Source: Arthrobacter sp. fls2-241-R2A-200
Lineage (GTDB): Bacteria; Actinomycetota; Actinomycetes; Actinomycetales; Micrococcaceae
DNA length: 64,000 nucleotides
Direction of reading: 5' to 3'
Assembly (NCBI RefSeq): GCF_030209745.1
Contig: NZ_JARVRJ010000017.1
Location: 186,001-250,000 of the forward strand
The position numbers and the translations under genes are program-made. Below, piece by piece: positions 35,064-43,713 of the stretch. The number at the start of each line of letters is the position of its first letter. The first letter of the stretch is position 1. The notes under the pieces were generated by a model. That model was given only the letters and a program-made list of their open reading frames with translations, searched no databases and had not been told where the DNA came from.

Positions 35064-35191
35064 AATACCGAAGCCTCGAGGCCCGGGTTTGCCGATTAGA
35101 TTCTTCGCGGGAAGTTCTGTAAGGTTGTCTCTGCCTTCGGTTACCGGATCGGAAAGAAATGGTCTCCGGAAGTGATCTTCTTTTGAAGTTC

Positions 35192-35273
35192 GGCAGATTA
35201 CCCGAGCGGCCAAAGGGGGCTGACTGTAAATCAGCTGGCAACGCCTACGGGGGTTCGAATCCCTCATCTGCCA
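35192..35273 (+). tRNA. tRNA-Tyr (GTA)
   Basis: Class II tRNA of 82 nt. Acceptor GGCAGAT pairs with ATCTGCC, discriminator A at 35273, CCA not encoded. Anticodon GTA at 35226-35228 in CTGACTGTAAATCAG, long variable arm, T-loop TTCGAAT. Confidence 0.97.
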
Positions 35274-35280
35274 CCCAAGA

Positions 35281-35315
35281 AAAATCCCCGGAACCACTGG
35301 TTCCGGGGATTTTTT
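35281..35315. terminator. Bidirectional terminator between tRNA-Tyr and the potassium channel gene
   Basis: A 15-bp perfect stem (35281-35295 with 35299-35313) of core CCCCGGAACC/GGTTCCGGGG, 3-nt loop, T-tract on the plus strand and, as A-tract, on the minus strand too. Confidence 0.93.
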
Positions 35316-35347
35316 GTGCTGCGTCGAATTCCGGATTATCGTCCGCG

Positions 35348-36100
35348 TTAGCCTTGGGCTTTTCGGAGCTCGGCGATTTCCTTGCGCAGGGCGGCGATCT
35401 CGATGATCAGGTCCGCCAGTTCAGCCCGGACAGGTTCTTCGGCGGCAACCAGCTTTTCTTCCGCCGCCGCTGCAACACCCTCGGCGTTCTCCTCGATCCG
35501 CTGAACGAGCCAGGAAGCAATGGCTGCGGTGACGATACCCAGGACGGCGATGCCGCTCATCATGAGAGCGGCAGCGACTATCCGGCCGATGGGCGTTACC
35601 GGATAGAGGTCTCCGTAGCCGACGGTAGTGATGGTGGTGATGGCCCACCAGGCGGCATCCCCAAAGTTGAGGATCTTTGCGCCTGGAGCATTCTGCTCCA
35701 CATCAAGCACCCCTAAGGCGCCAATGAGGACCAGCATGGAAGCCGACCCTGCGACGTATGTTGCGACGCGTCCCCGCAGCGACTCGCCGACCGTGCGCTG
35801 CAGGACTGAGAGCAGGGTGACCAACCGGAGCAGCCGGAGTGGACGAAAGAAGGGGAGCACCACAATCAGGAGTTCGTGCAGGTTCCGGATGAACCACCGC
35901 CAACGGTCCTCGGCAAGCCAGAGGTTGATGAAGTAGTCCAGGGCAAAAATGCCCCAGGTAATCCACAGGACAATCTCGAACGGCGTGCCGGCGGGCCCTT
36001 CCACCCGGCCGATGACTTGCCACGCATAAGCCGTGAGGAAGATCAGGGCCGTGGCCATCAGGGGCCATTCAACGAGGGCCCGGTATCGCGCTTGGGTCAT
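35348..36100 (-). CDS. Voltage-gated potassium channel-like ion transporter
   Basis: Membrane protein of 250 residues. Several hydrophobic helices precede an S4-like segment with regularly spaced arginines (RPLRLLRLVTLLSVLQR). The pore region holds the selectivity filter TTVGYGD, followed by the inner helix GRIVAAALMMSGIAVLGIVT. The last ~50 residues are a predicted coiled coil (EIAALRKEIAELRK), a likely tetramerisation element. It ends at the bidirectional terminator. Complete Kv-type bacterial channel without RCK domain. Confidence 0.9.
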   Translation of the reverse strand: MTQARYRALVEWPLMATALIFLTAYAWQVIGRVEGPAGTPFEIVLWITWGIFALDYFINLWLAEDRWRWFIRNLHELLIVVLPFFRPLRLLRLVTLLSVLQRTVGESLRGRVATYVAGSASMLVLIGALGVLDVEQNAPGAKILNFGDAAWWAITTITTVGYGDLYPVTPIGRIVAAALMMSGIAVLGIVTAAIASWLVQRIEENAEGVAAAAEEKLVAAEEPVRAELADLIIEIAALRKEIAELRKAQG

Positions 36101-36140
36101 AGGGGAATTTTAGTCACTGCTCTTTGGTGACCCCTTGCCC

Positions 36141-36176
36141 GGTTCAACCCTGTCAGGCGGTCCAACCCTGTCAGGC
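36141..36176. repeat. 18-bp tandem duplication reaching the stop of the 73-residue gene
   Basis: GGTTCAACCCTGTCAGGC (36141-36158) and GGTCCAACCCTGTCAGGC (36159-36176), one mismatch. The TGA of the minus-strand gene (36171-36173) lies in one unit and is repeated in frame in the other. Confidence 0.88.
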
Positions 36177-36392
36177 GACGGGAAGCTCCAGCCAATATCC
36201 GTCCAAGTGGTGTACCAACTGCCGCCCCAGCCCACCTTTGAGTTGGATCCAGAGGGTGCTTCGGTCCTCTGTCATGCCGTCGATGGTGCCCTCGATGCGG
36301 TTGCCTCGCGCATCGCAAAGCACGATCTCCTGGTGTCGGGCGAGTTCGGGCCACACTTCCGCGTGGCCTCTCTCGGTCTGAAGCGTGCTCAA
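36171..36392 (-). CDS. Small protein of unknown function, possible small beta-barrel
   Basis: 73 residues from TTG 36392, which has AAGGAGG 4 bp upstream. Not recognised. An N-terminal helix-like segment (~8-20) precedes alternating beta-type segments: HQEIVLCDARGNRIEGTIDG, then STLWIQLKGGLGRQLVHHL, then GYWLELP. This helix-plus-strand order with glycines at turns recalls Sm/LSm or SH3-like barrels. Soluble, no signal peptide. Same strand as the channel gene, 70 bp upstream of it; divergent from the thioesterase. Confidence 0.65.
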   Translation of the reverse strand: MSTLQTERGHAEVWPELARHQEIVLCDARGNRIEGTIDGMTEDRSTLWIQLKGGLGRQLVHHLDGYWLELPVA

Positions 36393-36493
36393 AGTTCCTC
36401 CTTGAATGCCGGCGTATGTCCGAGGATTAATACGAGTTCCAGACATTCTGCACGGAATTTATGAACCGGGGGTAAACGAAGAAAGTTCCAGAT

Positions 36494-36515
36494 CATGTTA
36501 CCGACCGGTAACATG
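36494..36515. promoter_or_regulatory. Perfect 10-bp inverted repeat before the thioesterase gene
   Basis: CATGTTACCG (36494-36503) and CGGTAACATG (36506-36515) with a 2-bp spacer, ending 5 bp before the start codon. Shape and core (TTACC..GGTAA) are typical of TetR-type operators. The cognate regulator is not identified; the TetR gene at 38839-39537 is one candidate. Confidence 0.7.
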
Positions 36516-36520
36516 ACTGC

Positions 36521-37066
36521 ATGCACCTGCTTCTTCGCACCCTCATGTTGTTGTTCACTTCCAGCAAACGGTCCGCTCTGGGCGTGTGGGAACCGTCGTC
36601 GTTGGAGTTGAGGGTCCTCCCCACGGACATCGACATCGCCATGCACGTCAATAACGGCATGTATTTCTCCCTCATGGACCTGGGGCGCTTCGATCTCATG
36701 GTGCGCAGCGGCATCTGGCGGCGTATGCGCAGGCGCGGCTGGACTCCTGTGGCCGCCGGTGAAACCATCGCGTTCCGGAAGTCCCTGCAGCTATGGCAGA
36801 AGTACAGCATCGAAACCCGGATTATCGGGCTGGACACCAAAGCGATCTACTTTGAGCAGCGCATGGTGGTGGAGGGGGAGATTTACGCGCGTGCGCACAT
36901 TGCCACGCGTTTGGTCAGCAAGGGTAAGCCTGTCACCCAAGAAGAGATCATCCAGGAGTTCGGGGCCCCTCCCTCGGATCTGGAACTTCCCGCATGGATT
37001 CACGAGTGGCGCGGAAACAACGCCCTCCCCGGGGCGCGTCGCTCCGCGCCTCATGACTGGAACTAG
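36521..37066 (+). CDS. Acyl-CoA thioesterase-like hotdog protein (THEM6/4HBT type)
   Basis: 181 residues. The hotdog signature is LPTDIDIAMHVNNGMYFSLM, as in 4-hydroxybenzoyl-CoA thioesterase-like THEM6 proteins, with D and H/N in the usual active-site area. FRKSLQLWQKYSIETRIIG and the RMVVEGEIYARAHIATRLV strand are conserved. The C-terminal 25 residues are polar. The ATG at 36521 has no ribosome site, so a leaderless transcript is possible. A strong palindrome precedes it. Its stop overlaps that of the converging ABC permease (CTAG). Confidence 0.85.
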   Translation: MHLLLRTLMLLFTSSKRSALGVWEPSSLELRVLPTDIDIAMHVNNGMYFSLMDLGRFDLMVRSGIWRRMRRRGWTPVAAGETIAFRKSLQLWQKYSIETRIIGLDTKAIYFEQRMVVEGEIYARAHIATRLVSKGKPVTQEEIIQEFGAPPSDLELPAWIHEWRGNNALPGARRSAPHDWN

Positions 37067-37863
37067 ACGCCCACATCCCGTCGTTTCAGCGCCAGCGCGG
37101 CAATAACGATGAGGGCAGCGGAGATCCCCAGCAGTCCGGTCGCGGCTCCCCAATCAGCCCCGTTCGCCACCGGCGAGTTGCCGTAAGCCCAGTGATACGG
37201 CGAAAGATTCAGAAGCCATCCGACGTCGGGGCTCTGCCGCCCCACCGCATTGAAGACATACCCGATAACCGCGACGGCCGCCCCGGCTGCGATGCCATAA
37301 ACCTTGCGCCCGGTCAGCGCGCCAAAGCACAGCGCCGCCGTACCGCTGAGCAACGCCAAGGAGGCGAACAGCACCGTCGCGCCGAAAAGATGGCCGACGT
37401 CGATTTTCAGTTGCGAGGGTCCGTTCAGTCCCAGCACCAAGAGGAAGACGACGGCGGAGAGAACCGCGACGCGGACCAGCAGGGCCAACGCACGTTCCCA
37501 GACCACCTGGATCCGGGTCACACTGTGCGCGAGGGTCAACTCCAACAGCCCTGACTCTTCGTCCCCACCCACTGCACCTGCGCCCCAACTGACGGAAGCC
37601 ATGGACATGAGGAGGAATCCGATGAGCCCGAAGAGGGTGGCTTGTGTGTAGCCGGGCCCGGTGGCGATCTGGTCGTAATTCAGCGCCTTGGTCATTCCCG
37701 CGGGCAGGGCATTGATGAGGTCCTGCATCTGGGAGCTGCCGCCAATGGAGGGGAAGATGGGCAGATACAGCATGCAGGCCGCTGTGAGGCCCAGGGCCCA
37801 GCCGAGGGTCGAGCGCCACGAATCGGTCAGCGCTTTGGTAAACAGAGGCAAGTAACTAGGCAT
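37063..37863 (-). CDS. ABC transporter permease (ABC-2 type)
   Basis: Membrane subunit of 266 residues with about six hydrophobic segments and GDEESGLLELTLAHSVTRIQ in the first cytoplasmic loop, as in ABC-2 exporters. The ATG at 37863 (SYLPLFTKAL) has GGAG 6 bp upstream. It overlaps the ATPase gene by 8 bp and forms with it and the TetR gene a three-gene operon. Drug or lipid export is the usual role of such sets; the substrate is unknown. Confidence 0.87.
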   Translation of the reverse strand: MPSYLPLFTKALTDSWRSTLGWALGLTAACMLYLPIFPSIGGSSQMQDLINALPAGMTKALNYDQIATGPGYTQATLFGLIGFLLMSMASVSWGAGAVGGDEESGLLELTLAHSVTRIQVVWERALALLVRVAVLSAVVFLLVLGLNGPSQLKIDVGHLFGATVLFASLALLSGTAALCFGALTGRKVYGIAAGAAVAVIGYVFNAVGRQSPDVGWLLNLSPYHWAYGNSPVANGADWGAATGLLGISAALIVIAALALKRRDVGV

Positions 37864-38842
37864 GGTGGGCTCCTTCCCGCACGCTGGACGGCTTGGGGGT
37901 ATCCTCACGACTCGGAGAGCCCTTTGCGTAGAGGGTCAGCACGGCTTCCTCGAGGTCCGGTTCTTCCAGGACCAGTTCGCTGAGATTGAGGTGGGCCAAC
38001 GCTTGGACCAAGGCTTGGACCTGCCCTGACAGGGTGGCTCTCGCCTCCACCGATTTGCCGGTGTGACCGCTCGGTGGCGATTCCCGCAGCACCACACTGT
38101 CCACGCCCGGCACCCGGGCCAGCAGCGTGCCGACGTCGTGCGCATCAGTGCCGGCGGCAGTGAACTTGACCTGCCGCACCGCCGCTGTCCTGAGGGCTTC
38201 GACAGTGGAGATGGTGACGATTTCGCCGTCGCGCAGTATCGCTACGGCGTCGGCAGTCAACTGCACTTCACTGAGCACATGCGAGCTGAGGAAGACAGTG
38301 GCCCCGCGGTCCATGGCCTCGCCGATCATGGCGTGGAATTGTTGCTGGACCAGCGGATCCAGGCCGCTGGTGGGCTCATCGAGGATCAACAGCTCGGGGC
38401 GGTGCATGAATGCCTGCAGGAGGCCAAGCTTCTGTTTGTTGCCCTTGGACAGTTTCCGGGTCTGGCGGTCCAGGTCCAGGCCAAGGCGCTCGGCGAGTTC
38501 CTCGACGTACCGGGGATCCACAGAACCGCTGATAGCCGCGAAGTGTTCCACCATGCGGCGCCCCGTGGTCCTGTTCTCCAGGTGCAGTTCACCGGGAAGG
38601 TATCCGATTCTGCGGCGCAACGCTGTCCCGCCCTGTTGTGGATCCTGCCCGAGGACGGAAATGGTTCCCGCGCTGGGCCGGATGATGTCCAGGAGGCAGC
38701 GCATGGTGGTGGTCTTACCCGCGCCGTTGGGGCCGATGACTCCGAACACCGTTCCGGGTTCCACGGCGAAATCCAGCCCGTGCAACACCTCCCGGCGTCC
38801 GAACCTCTTGCGTAACCCTTCGACGACGATTGCCTGGGTCAC
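37856..38842 (-). CDS. ABC transporter ATP-binding protein
   Basis: ATPase of 328 residues, energising the adjacent permease. Walker A is GPNGAGKTT at 37-45, the signature region LSKGNKQKLGLLQAF, Walker B LLILDEPTSGLDPL, and the H-loop FLSSHVLSEVQ. A C-terminal regulatory extension of ~100 residues is typical for ABC-2 exporters of the DrrA/Nod type. Its start overlaps the TetR gene by 4 bp. Confidence 0.95.
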   Translation of the reverse strand: MTQAIVVEGLRKRFGRREVLHGLDFAVEPGTVFGVIGPNGAGKTTTMRCLLDIIRPSAGTISVLGQDPQQGGTALRRRIGYLPGELHLENRTTGRRMVEHFAAISGSVDPRYVEELAERLGLDLDRQTRKLSKGNKQKLGLLQAFMHRPELLILDEPTSGLDPLVQQQFHAMIGEAMDRGATVFLSSHVLSEVQLTADAVAILRDGEIVTISTVEALRTAAVRQVKFTAAGTDAHDVGTLLARVPGVDSVVLRESPPSGHTGKSVEARATLSGQVQALVQALAHLNLSELVLEEPDLEEAVLTLYAKGSPSREDTPKPSSVREGAHHA

Positions 38843-39537
38843 GGGGCATGCTCCCTTCCTTGGGTGGTTGCGTTGTTGTGTTGCAGGGCATCCCGGGCCG
38901 CGTCCAGGAAACGCGCATCTGCGTAAAAGCCGTGGGTGTAAATGTCCAAGGCCGGGAGGGTCAGTTGTCGCAGCAGGTCCGGGCTGATTCCCCCGGTTTC
39001 GCTGGCGTCAGTGCCTGGGCCGGAGTCGGTGCCCAGCGCCCGGGAGAGGTGCCGCCCCAGGACCAGCATCGCGAGGCTGTTGGAGGCAATGATCACCGCG
39101 GTGGACCGGACATCTTCGAAGTCCCGAATGGTGCCGGCCTCGATGCCGGCCTCAATGATCCCTTGGGTTTGGTCCACGACGGCGTCAAAGAAAGCGTTTC
39201 CGGCGTCGGACTCATCGCCGAGCGAGCGGCGGATATAGGCGATCTCGTCCGCATACTGACCCGGATGGTTCAGGTAGTCCTGGATGAGGTGCCTTGTTGA
39301 GGACGGGTCCGCTTTTTCCTTGCCTTGGCTGGCGGTTTGGGCAAGGACGTGCTGGTCGCAGGCTTGCCGGAGGCCTTCTTTGCTGCCGAAGTGGTGGATC
39401 ACCAATCCGGGGCTGACACCTGCGTCAGCGGCCACCGCGCGTACTGTGGCTCGGGAGAAACCATCGCGGCCGAAGAGGGCGATGGCCGCATCCCGGATGC
39501 GGGCCCTCGTCGTCAGATCTTCCACCGTTGAACGCAT
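38839..39537 (-). CDS. TetR-family regulator
   Basis: Repressor of 232 residues. The N-terminal helix-turn-helix reads RIRDAAIALFGRDGFSRATV, RAVAADAGVSPGLVIHHFGS. The C-terminal ligand domain is helical with a typical TetR length. First gene of the operon with the ABC exporter, to which it is joined by an ATGA overlap, so it very likely controls the exporter and itself. Upstream, the AT-rich AACACTTGTT (39551-39560) is a weak candidate half-palindromic site. Confidence 0.92.
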   Translation of the reverse strand: MRSTVEDLTTRARIRDAAIALFGRDGFSRATVRAVAADAGVSPGLVIHHFGSKEGLRQACDQHVLAQTASQGKEKADPSSTRHLIQDYLNHPGQYADEIAYIRRSLGDESDAGNAFFDAVVDQTQGIIEAGIEAGTIRDFEDVRSTAVIIASNSLAMLVLGRHLSRALGTDSGPGTDASETGGISPDLLRQLTLPALDIYTHGFYADARFLDAARDALQHNNATTQGREHAP

Positions 39538-39680
39538 GTTTTATATACTAAACACTTGTTCAATCAGCAGCAAGGGTCAGCGGAAATCTGGTGTGCAGCA
39601 CTTTTATTCCGCGTGACGCGGGAAGCGAACAACGGGCTCCCGCATGGGACATCGGCAAGGCGGGCGCGTACCGTTGAACC

Positions 39681-40058
39681 ATGGCCACAGTTGACATCAC
39701 CGGAGAACAGTTCGCATCGACCATCGAGGGCAATGACATTGTCCTGGTGGATTTTTGGGCTGCCTGGTGCGGCCCCTGCCGTCAGTTTGCGCCCACGTAC
39801 GGCGCGGCGTCGGAGAAGCACACCGACGTCGTCTTCGCCAAGGTTGACACCGAAGCTGAGCAACAGCTTGCAGCGGAAGCGGGGATCACATCCATTCCCA
39901 CGCTCATGGCATTCCGTGACAAGGTGCTGGTCTTCTCCCAGCCCGGCGCCCTGAACGGCCAGCAACTGGAGCAAGTCATCGAAGCCGTCAAAGGCTTGGA
40001 CATGGACGAGGTCCACGCCCACATTGCCAAGAGCCGTGCTGAATCCCAGGAAAGCTAG
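39681..40058 (+). CDS. Thioredoxin
   Basis: Disulfide reductase of 125 residues. The active site WCGPC is at 29-33 in LVDFWAAWCGPCRQFAP, and the cis-proline motif is SIPTLMAFRD. The C-terminal extension of ~15 residues beyond the standard fold is polar. No signal peptide. Monocistronic. A near-repeat of TCCCAG surrounds the stop codon. Confidence 0.95.
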   Translation: MATVDITGEQFASTIEGNDIVLVDFWAAWCGPCRQFAPTYGAASEKHTDVVFAKVDTEAEQQLAAEAGITSIPTLMAFRDKVLVFSQPGALNGQQLEQVIEAVKGLDMDEVHAHIAKSRAESQES

Positions 40059-40086
40059 CGAGTCCCAGTATTGCGGAACCTCGGTA

Positions 40087-40365
40087 CTAGAGGCGGACCA
40101 ACTGAACCGGTTCGGCCAAGAGGGCGCTGAGCGATTCATTCAGGTCTTGGACGGCGATGCCCTTGGAGTGCTTGTCGAGGAGTTCCTCGGATTCCCAGCG
40201 CTCAGTGAGCACCAGCTTCTCTTCAGTGGCCTCGGTCAGTTCGTAGCGGATGCAGCCGGGCTCGTTGACGACCTCGTCGATCGCGATTTCAAGGGCAAGC
40301 TTCACGCGGAAGAACTCGCCGTCGTTGGGAATGAACGTGGCCTGCAGGTCAATGGGTGAACTCAT
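40087..40365 (-). CDS. Antibiotic biosynthesis monooxygenase (ABM)-like protein
   Basis: 92 residues, complete small ferredoxin-like fold protein of the ABM/YgiN type: KLALEIAIDEVVNEPGCIRY, LTEATEEKLVLTERWESEEL, LDKHSKGIAVQDL. Such proteins act as quinol monooxygenases or are of unknown role. The ATG at 40365 is chosen; GTG 40374 is the alternative. Converges on the thioredoxin gene. Confidence 0.85.
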   Translation of the reverse strand: MSSPIDLQATFIPNDGEFFRVKLALEIAIDEVVNEPGCIRYELTEATEEKLVLTERWESEELLDKHSKGIAVQDLNESLSALLAEPVQLVRL

Positions 40366-40447
40366 GGCATCCACCCTACCTGCGCGACACGGCCGGGATG
40401 TCTTGCGGCCTGTTCTGTTGCGGGCCCCGGCTTGGTAGCGTTTCGTC

Positions 40448-42124
40448 ATGTTGTCCTATACCGCCGGAGACACTGACGTCCCGCTGCTCGATGAAACCAT
40501 TGGCGCCAATTTAGAGCGGATTGCCGCCCAGTTTCCGCTAAGGGACGCGCTGATCGAAGCAGCGGCATCGCCGGGAGGGGACGCCCGCCGCTGGAGTTAC
40601 CAAAAACTCAACGACGACGTCGATCGCCTCGCCCGAGCGTTACTGGCCCTGGGGGTGGGCAAGGGCGAACGCGTGGGCATTTGGAGTCCCAACTGCGCCG
40701 AATGGACCATCCTGCAGTACGCCACCGCCAAAATCGGCGCGATCCTGGTCAACGTCAATCCCGCGTACAGGAGCCACGAACTGGAGTTTGTGGTGAAGCA
40801 AAACGGGATGCGGATGTTGGTGACCGCTCCATCGGACAAAAACAACGAGTACGTGGGCATGGCCAGGGAAGTCGCCGGGACCTGCCCGGAGTTGCGCGAG
40901 CTGGTCTTCCTCCCCGGCGCACCGGAGCTCGGACTCGTCCAAGGCGTGCCGGAAGCCGGCCACGAACTGACCTACGGCGAGCTCCTGACCCGAGCAGACG
41001 GCGTCGGGCTCTCGGCGGTAGGCGAGCGCATGGCGCAACTCGATCCGCACGATCCCATCAACCTGCAATACACCTCCGGCACCACGGGGTTCCCCAAGGG
41101 AGCCACCCTGACGCACCACAATATCCTCAACAACGGGCATTCGATCGGGCGGCTGCTGCGCTACACCGAGCACGACCGTGTGGTGATACCTGTGCCGTTC
41201 TACCACTGCTTTGGCATGGTGATCGGAAACCTGAACGCACTGAGCTTTGGAGCGGCAACGATTATTCCCAGCCGCGGATTCAGCCCCTCCGCGGCATTGG
41301 AAGCGGTGCAGGACTTCGGCGGAACGTCCCTCTACGGCGTGCCCACGATGTTCATCGCCGAGCTCGCCTTGCCGGACTTCGACTCCTACGACCTCTCAAC
41401 GTTGCGGACCGGCGTCATGGCCGGCTCCTTGTGCCCCATCGAGGTCATGCGCCGGGTGATCGATGAGATGCACATGGTGGATGTGGCCATTTGCTATGGG
41501 ATGACCGAAACTTCGCCGGTGTCCACCATGACCCGCGACGGCGACACGTTGGAACAACGCACCAGCACCGTGGGCCGGACCATGCCGCATTTGGAGAGCC
41601 GTATTGTTGATCCGGGCTCGGGGGAAGGCGTGGAGCGCGGCGTTATCGGGGAACTGTGCACGCGCGGATATGCGGTGATGCAGGGGTATTGGGGTCAGCC
41701 GGACAAGACCGCCGAAGCGATTGACGGCGAAGGCTGGATGCACACAGGGGACCTCGCACGGATGGACGAGGACGGGTACGTCGTTATCGAAGGGCGCATC
41801 AAGGACATGGTGATCCGTGGCGGTGAAAATATCTACCCGCGCGAAATTGAGGAATTCCTGTATCTGCATCCCTCCGTCCAGGACGTCCAGGTGATCGGCG
41901 TCCCGGACGAGAAGTACGGCGAGGAGCTCATGGCCTGCATCATCCTGAAACCCGGCGCACCCAGCATCACTGCCGAGGATGTTGCGGAATACTGCCAGGG
42001 CAAGTTGGCCCGCTACAAGATTCCCAAGTACGTGGATGTCCGCGAGAGCTTCCCCATGACGGTCTCAGGCAAGGTGCGGAAAGTGGACATGCGCGAGGAA
42101 GCCGTGGCCCGCTTGCACCTGTAG
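40448..42124 (+). CDS. AMP-binding acyl-CoA synthetase (FadD-like)
   Basis: Activates a carboxylic acid, probably a fatty acid, to its CoA thioester. The 558 residues are full length. ATP-binding motif [11 protein letters not shown], the A5 region [25 protein letters not shown], and [19 protein letters not shown] with the late lysine in MTVSGKVRK. Best resemblance is to medium/long-chain fatty-acid ligases. ATG start at 40448. The TAG stop lies in an 8-bp tandem repeat. Monocistronic. Confidence 0.93.
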   Translation: MLSYTAGDTDVPLLDETIGANLERIAAQFPLRDALIEAAASPGGDARRWSYQKLNDDVDRLARALLALGVGKGERVGIWSPNCAEWTILQYATAKIGAILVNVNPAYRSHELEFVVKQNGMRMLVTAPSDKNNEYVGMAREVAGTCPELRELVFLPGAPELGLVQGVPEAGHELTYGELLTRADGVGLSAVGERMAQLDPHDPINLQYTSGTTGFPKGATLTHHNILNNGHSIGRLLRYTEHDRVVIPVPFYHCFGMVIGNLNALSFGAATIIPSRGFSPSAALEAVQDFGGTSLYGVPTMFIAELALPDFDSYDLSTLRTGVMAGSLCPIEVMRRVIDEMHMVDVAICYGMTETSPVSTMTRDGDTLEQRTSTVGRTMPHLESRIVDPGSGEGVERGVIGELCTRGYAVMQGYWGQPDKTAEAIDGEGWMHTGDLARMDEDGYVVIEGRIKDMVIRGGENIYPREIEEFLYLHPSVQDVQVIGVPDEKYGEELMACIILKPGAPSITAEDVAEYCQGKLARYKIPKYVDVRESFPMTVSGKVRKVDMREEAVARLHL

Positions 42125-42146
42125 ACCTGTAGACCTGTAGACCTGT
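42118..42146 (+). repeat. 8-bp tandem repeat spanning the acyl-CoA synthetase stop codon
   Basis: CCTGTAGA repeated at 42118, 42126 and 42134, then a partial CCTGT. TAG occurs at 42122 (the stop), 42130 and 42138, one in each reading frame. Confidence 0.95.
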
Positions 42147-42149
42147 GTC

Positions 42150-43124
42150 CTAGTGGCCGCGGTGATCCTGGACCGTCATCCTTGGTCCGAACGTGGGCTT
42201 GCGGAAACCGCTCAGGTACAGCATCCGCACCAGCCGCTGCCGTTGCCCGCGCCAAGGCTCCAGCAACTGGAGCATGCCGGGGTCATCGGTCTTCCGGCCG
42301 GTCAATGCGTAGCCCACATAGGCCGCCAGGTGGTAGTCGCCCACAGAGATCGAGTCAGGGCATCCATGTGTCCGCTGCACCACCTCCGCGGCCGTCCAGA
42401 TCCCGATGCCGGGAATGGTCTGCAGTTTTTCGCCGGCTTGGGTCGAGTCCAGGGCAGTGAGCCGTTCAAGCGCGACGGCGCTCCGCAGCGCCCGCATGAC
42501 GGTGGCCGAACGCTGTGGTCCAACTCCGGCTTTATGCCATTCCCAGGACGGAACGGCCAACCAGTCGCTGGCGGTGGGCGGTACCAGGAGTCCCATGGGC
42601 GTCCTTGGGCCCGGAGCGGGTTTTCCGTAGCGGTACATCAAGTACCGGTAAGCCCGCCTCGCCTCGAGGGCGGTGACCTTTTGCTCCAAGATGGTGGGCA
42701 CAAGTGAGTCAACCATCCGGCCGGTGGAGGGTAACCGCACTGCCAGGTTCCGGCGTCGTGCTTCCCTGACGATGCGGGGGAGGGTGGCGTGGAAGTCCGG
42801 AGCGTCAAAGGCCGACCAATCATCTCCCGCGCCCAGCAACCCGGGAACGCCGGCGACGGCGTCGGCCGCACCGGGGCCCCATGCCTGCGCATCGACGAAA
42901 GCAACGGCGGCAAGGCCAGCGGAGGAGAGCCGGAGCGTCACGGGCCCGGAGGGTGTTGTGAAGGCCATCCAGAAGCCGGCGGAGTCTTTGGCAAAGGAGG
43001 GATCCGCAGCTCCGCGCATCAGCGGGAAGAGGGTCTGGTCCAAGCGGAATGGGCTGCCCGGATGCCACCGGACGGCCGCATCTGCTGCCGCAGCAACACG
43101 TGACGGGGCCTCTGCGATGGTCAT
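42150..43124 (-). CDS. DNA-3-methyladenine glycosylase, AlkA-like
   Basis: Base-excision repair enzyme removing alkylated purines. The 324 residues include the HhH-GPD core with IPGIGIWTAAEVVQRTHG and the catalytic aspartate in SVGDYHLAAYVGYAL. SLVPTILEQKVTALEARRAYR is the usual upstream helix. The N-terminal ~130 residues match the AlkA beta domain region. Converges on the acyl-CoA synthetase gene. No sign of SOS or Ada control. Confidence 0.9.
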   Translation of the reverse strand: MTIAEAPSRVAAAADAAVRWHPGSPFRLDQTLFPLMRGAADPSFAKDSAGFWMAFTTPSGPVTLRLSSAGLAAVAFVDAQAWGPGAADAVAGVPGLLGAGDDWSAFDAPDFHATLPRIVREARRRNLAVRLPSTGRMVDSLVPTILEQKVTALEARRAYRYLMYRYGKPAPGPRTPMGLLVPPTASDWLAVPSWEWHKAGVGPQRSATVMRALRSAVALERLTALDSTQAGEKLQTIPGIGIWTAAEVVQRTHGCPDSISVGDYHLAAYVGYALTGRKTDDPGMLQLLEPWRGQRQRLVRMLYLSGFRKPTFGPRMTVQDHRGH

Positions 43125-43255
43125 GTTTTCATCGTCCCACGCTTGGCCGACATTCCACCAAGGGGACCTCTTACAGTGATGGCCCTACAGGGCTAGACTC
43201 CCGAATGTGGCGCGGGAGGGCCGCGCCTCAACCCTCTAAAACAGGAGTGCGAGTC

Positions 43256-43648
43256 ATGGCCGGAATAGTGCATTTCGAGATTCCCACGGAGAACACGGAG
43301 CGGGCAAACACCTTCTACCAGAGTGCTTTCGGCTGGAACCTCAGCCCGATGCAAGGCATGGAGTACACGATCGCCATGACCACGCCTTCTGATGAAAAGA
43401 CGGGCATGCCCACCCAGCCGGGCGCCATCAACGGTGCGCTGTTCCCACGCACGGATAACCTCAAGACGCCAATCCTCACCATTGACGTGGACGATGTCGA
43501 TGCTGCCCTTGGCCAGGTGGAAAGGTCCGGAGGTTCGGTGGTCCAAGGCAAGGAAACCATTCCCGGCATGGGCTACTACGCCTACTTCAAGGACACCGAG
43601 GGCAATATCCTGGGCGTTTGGCAGTCGGACGAAAGCGCGGGCAGCTAG
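43256..43648 (+). CDS. VOC family protein (glyoxalase/bleomycin resistance fold)
   Basis: 130 residues, one VOC domain. Characteristic are VHFEIPTENTERANTFYQSA, FGWNLSPM, LTIDVDDVDAALGQVERSGG and GYYAYFKDTEGNILGVWQ. The metal-site residues H, E are at the normal places, but substrate cannot be assigned. The ATG at 43256 has AGGAG 8 bp upstream. Stands before the transsulfuration genes. Confidence 0.9.
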   Translation: MAGIVHFEIPTENTERANTFYQSAFGWNLSPMQGMEYTIAMTTPSDEKTGMPTQPGAINGALFPRTDNLKTPILTIDVDDVDAALGQVERSGGSVVQGKETIPGMGYYAYFKDTEGNILGVWQSDESAGS

Positions 43649-43713
43649 CTCGAGGACTGTGACGTCACCGCCGGGGAGAAAACTGTCAGCGGTCAGGCGG
43701 TAGCTTTGTACCT

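Noticed and set aside
37063-37066. Shared CTAG of the convergent thioesterase and ABC permease genes
   Set aside because: Overlapping stop codons of convergent genes are common in compact genomes and need no special explanation.
39551-39560. AACA-CT-TGTT as a TetR operator
   Set aside because: Four-base arms only and imperfect flanks; mentioned in the TetR entry but too weak for its own call.
43649-43713. SAM riboswitch or other methionine-responsive leader before cystathionine beta-synthase
   Set aside because: The 65-bp gap is too short and shows no matching conserved core.
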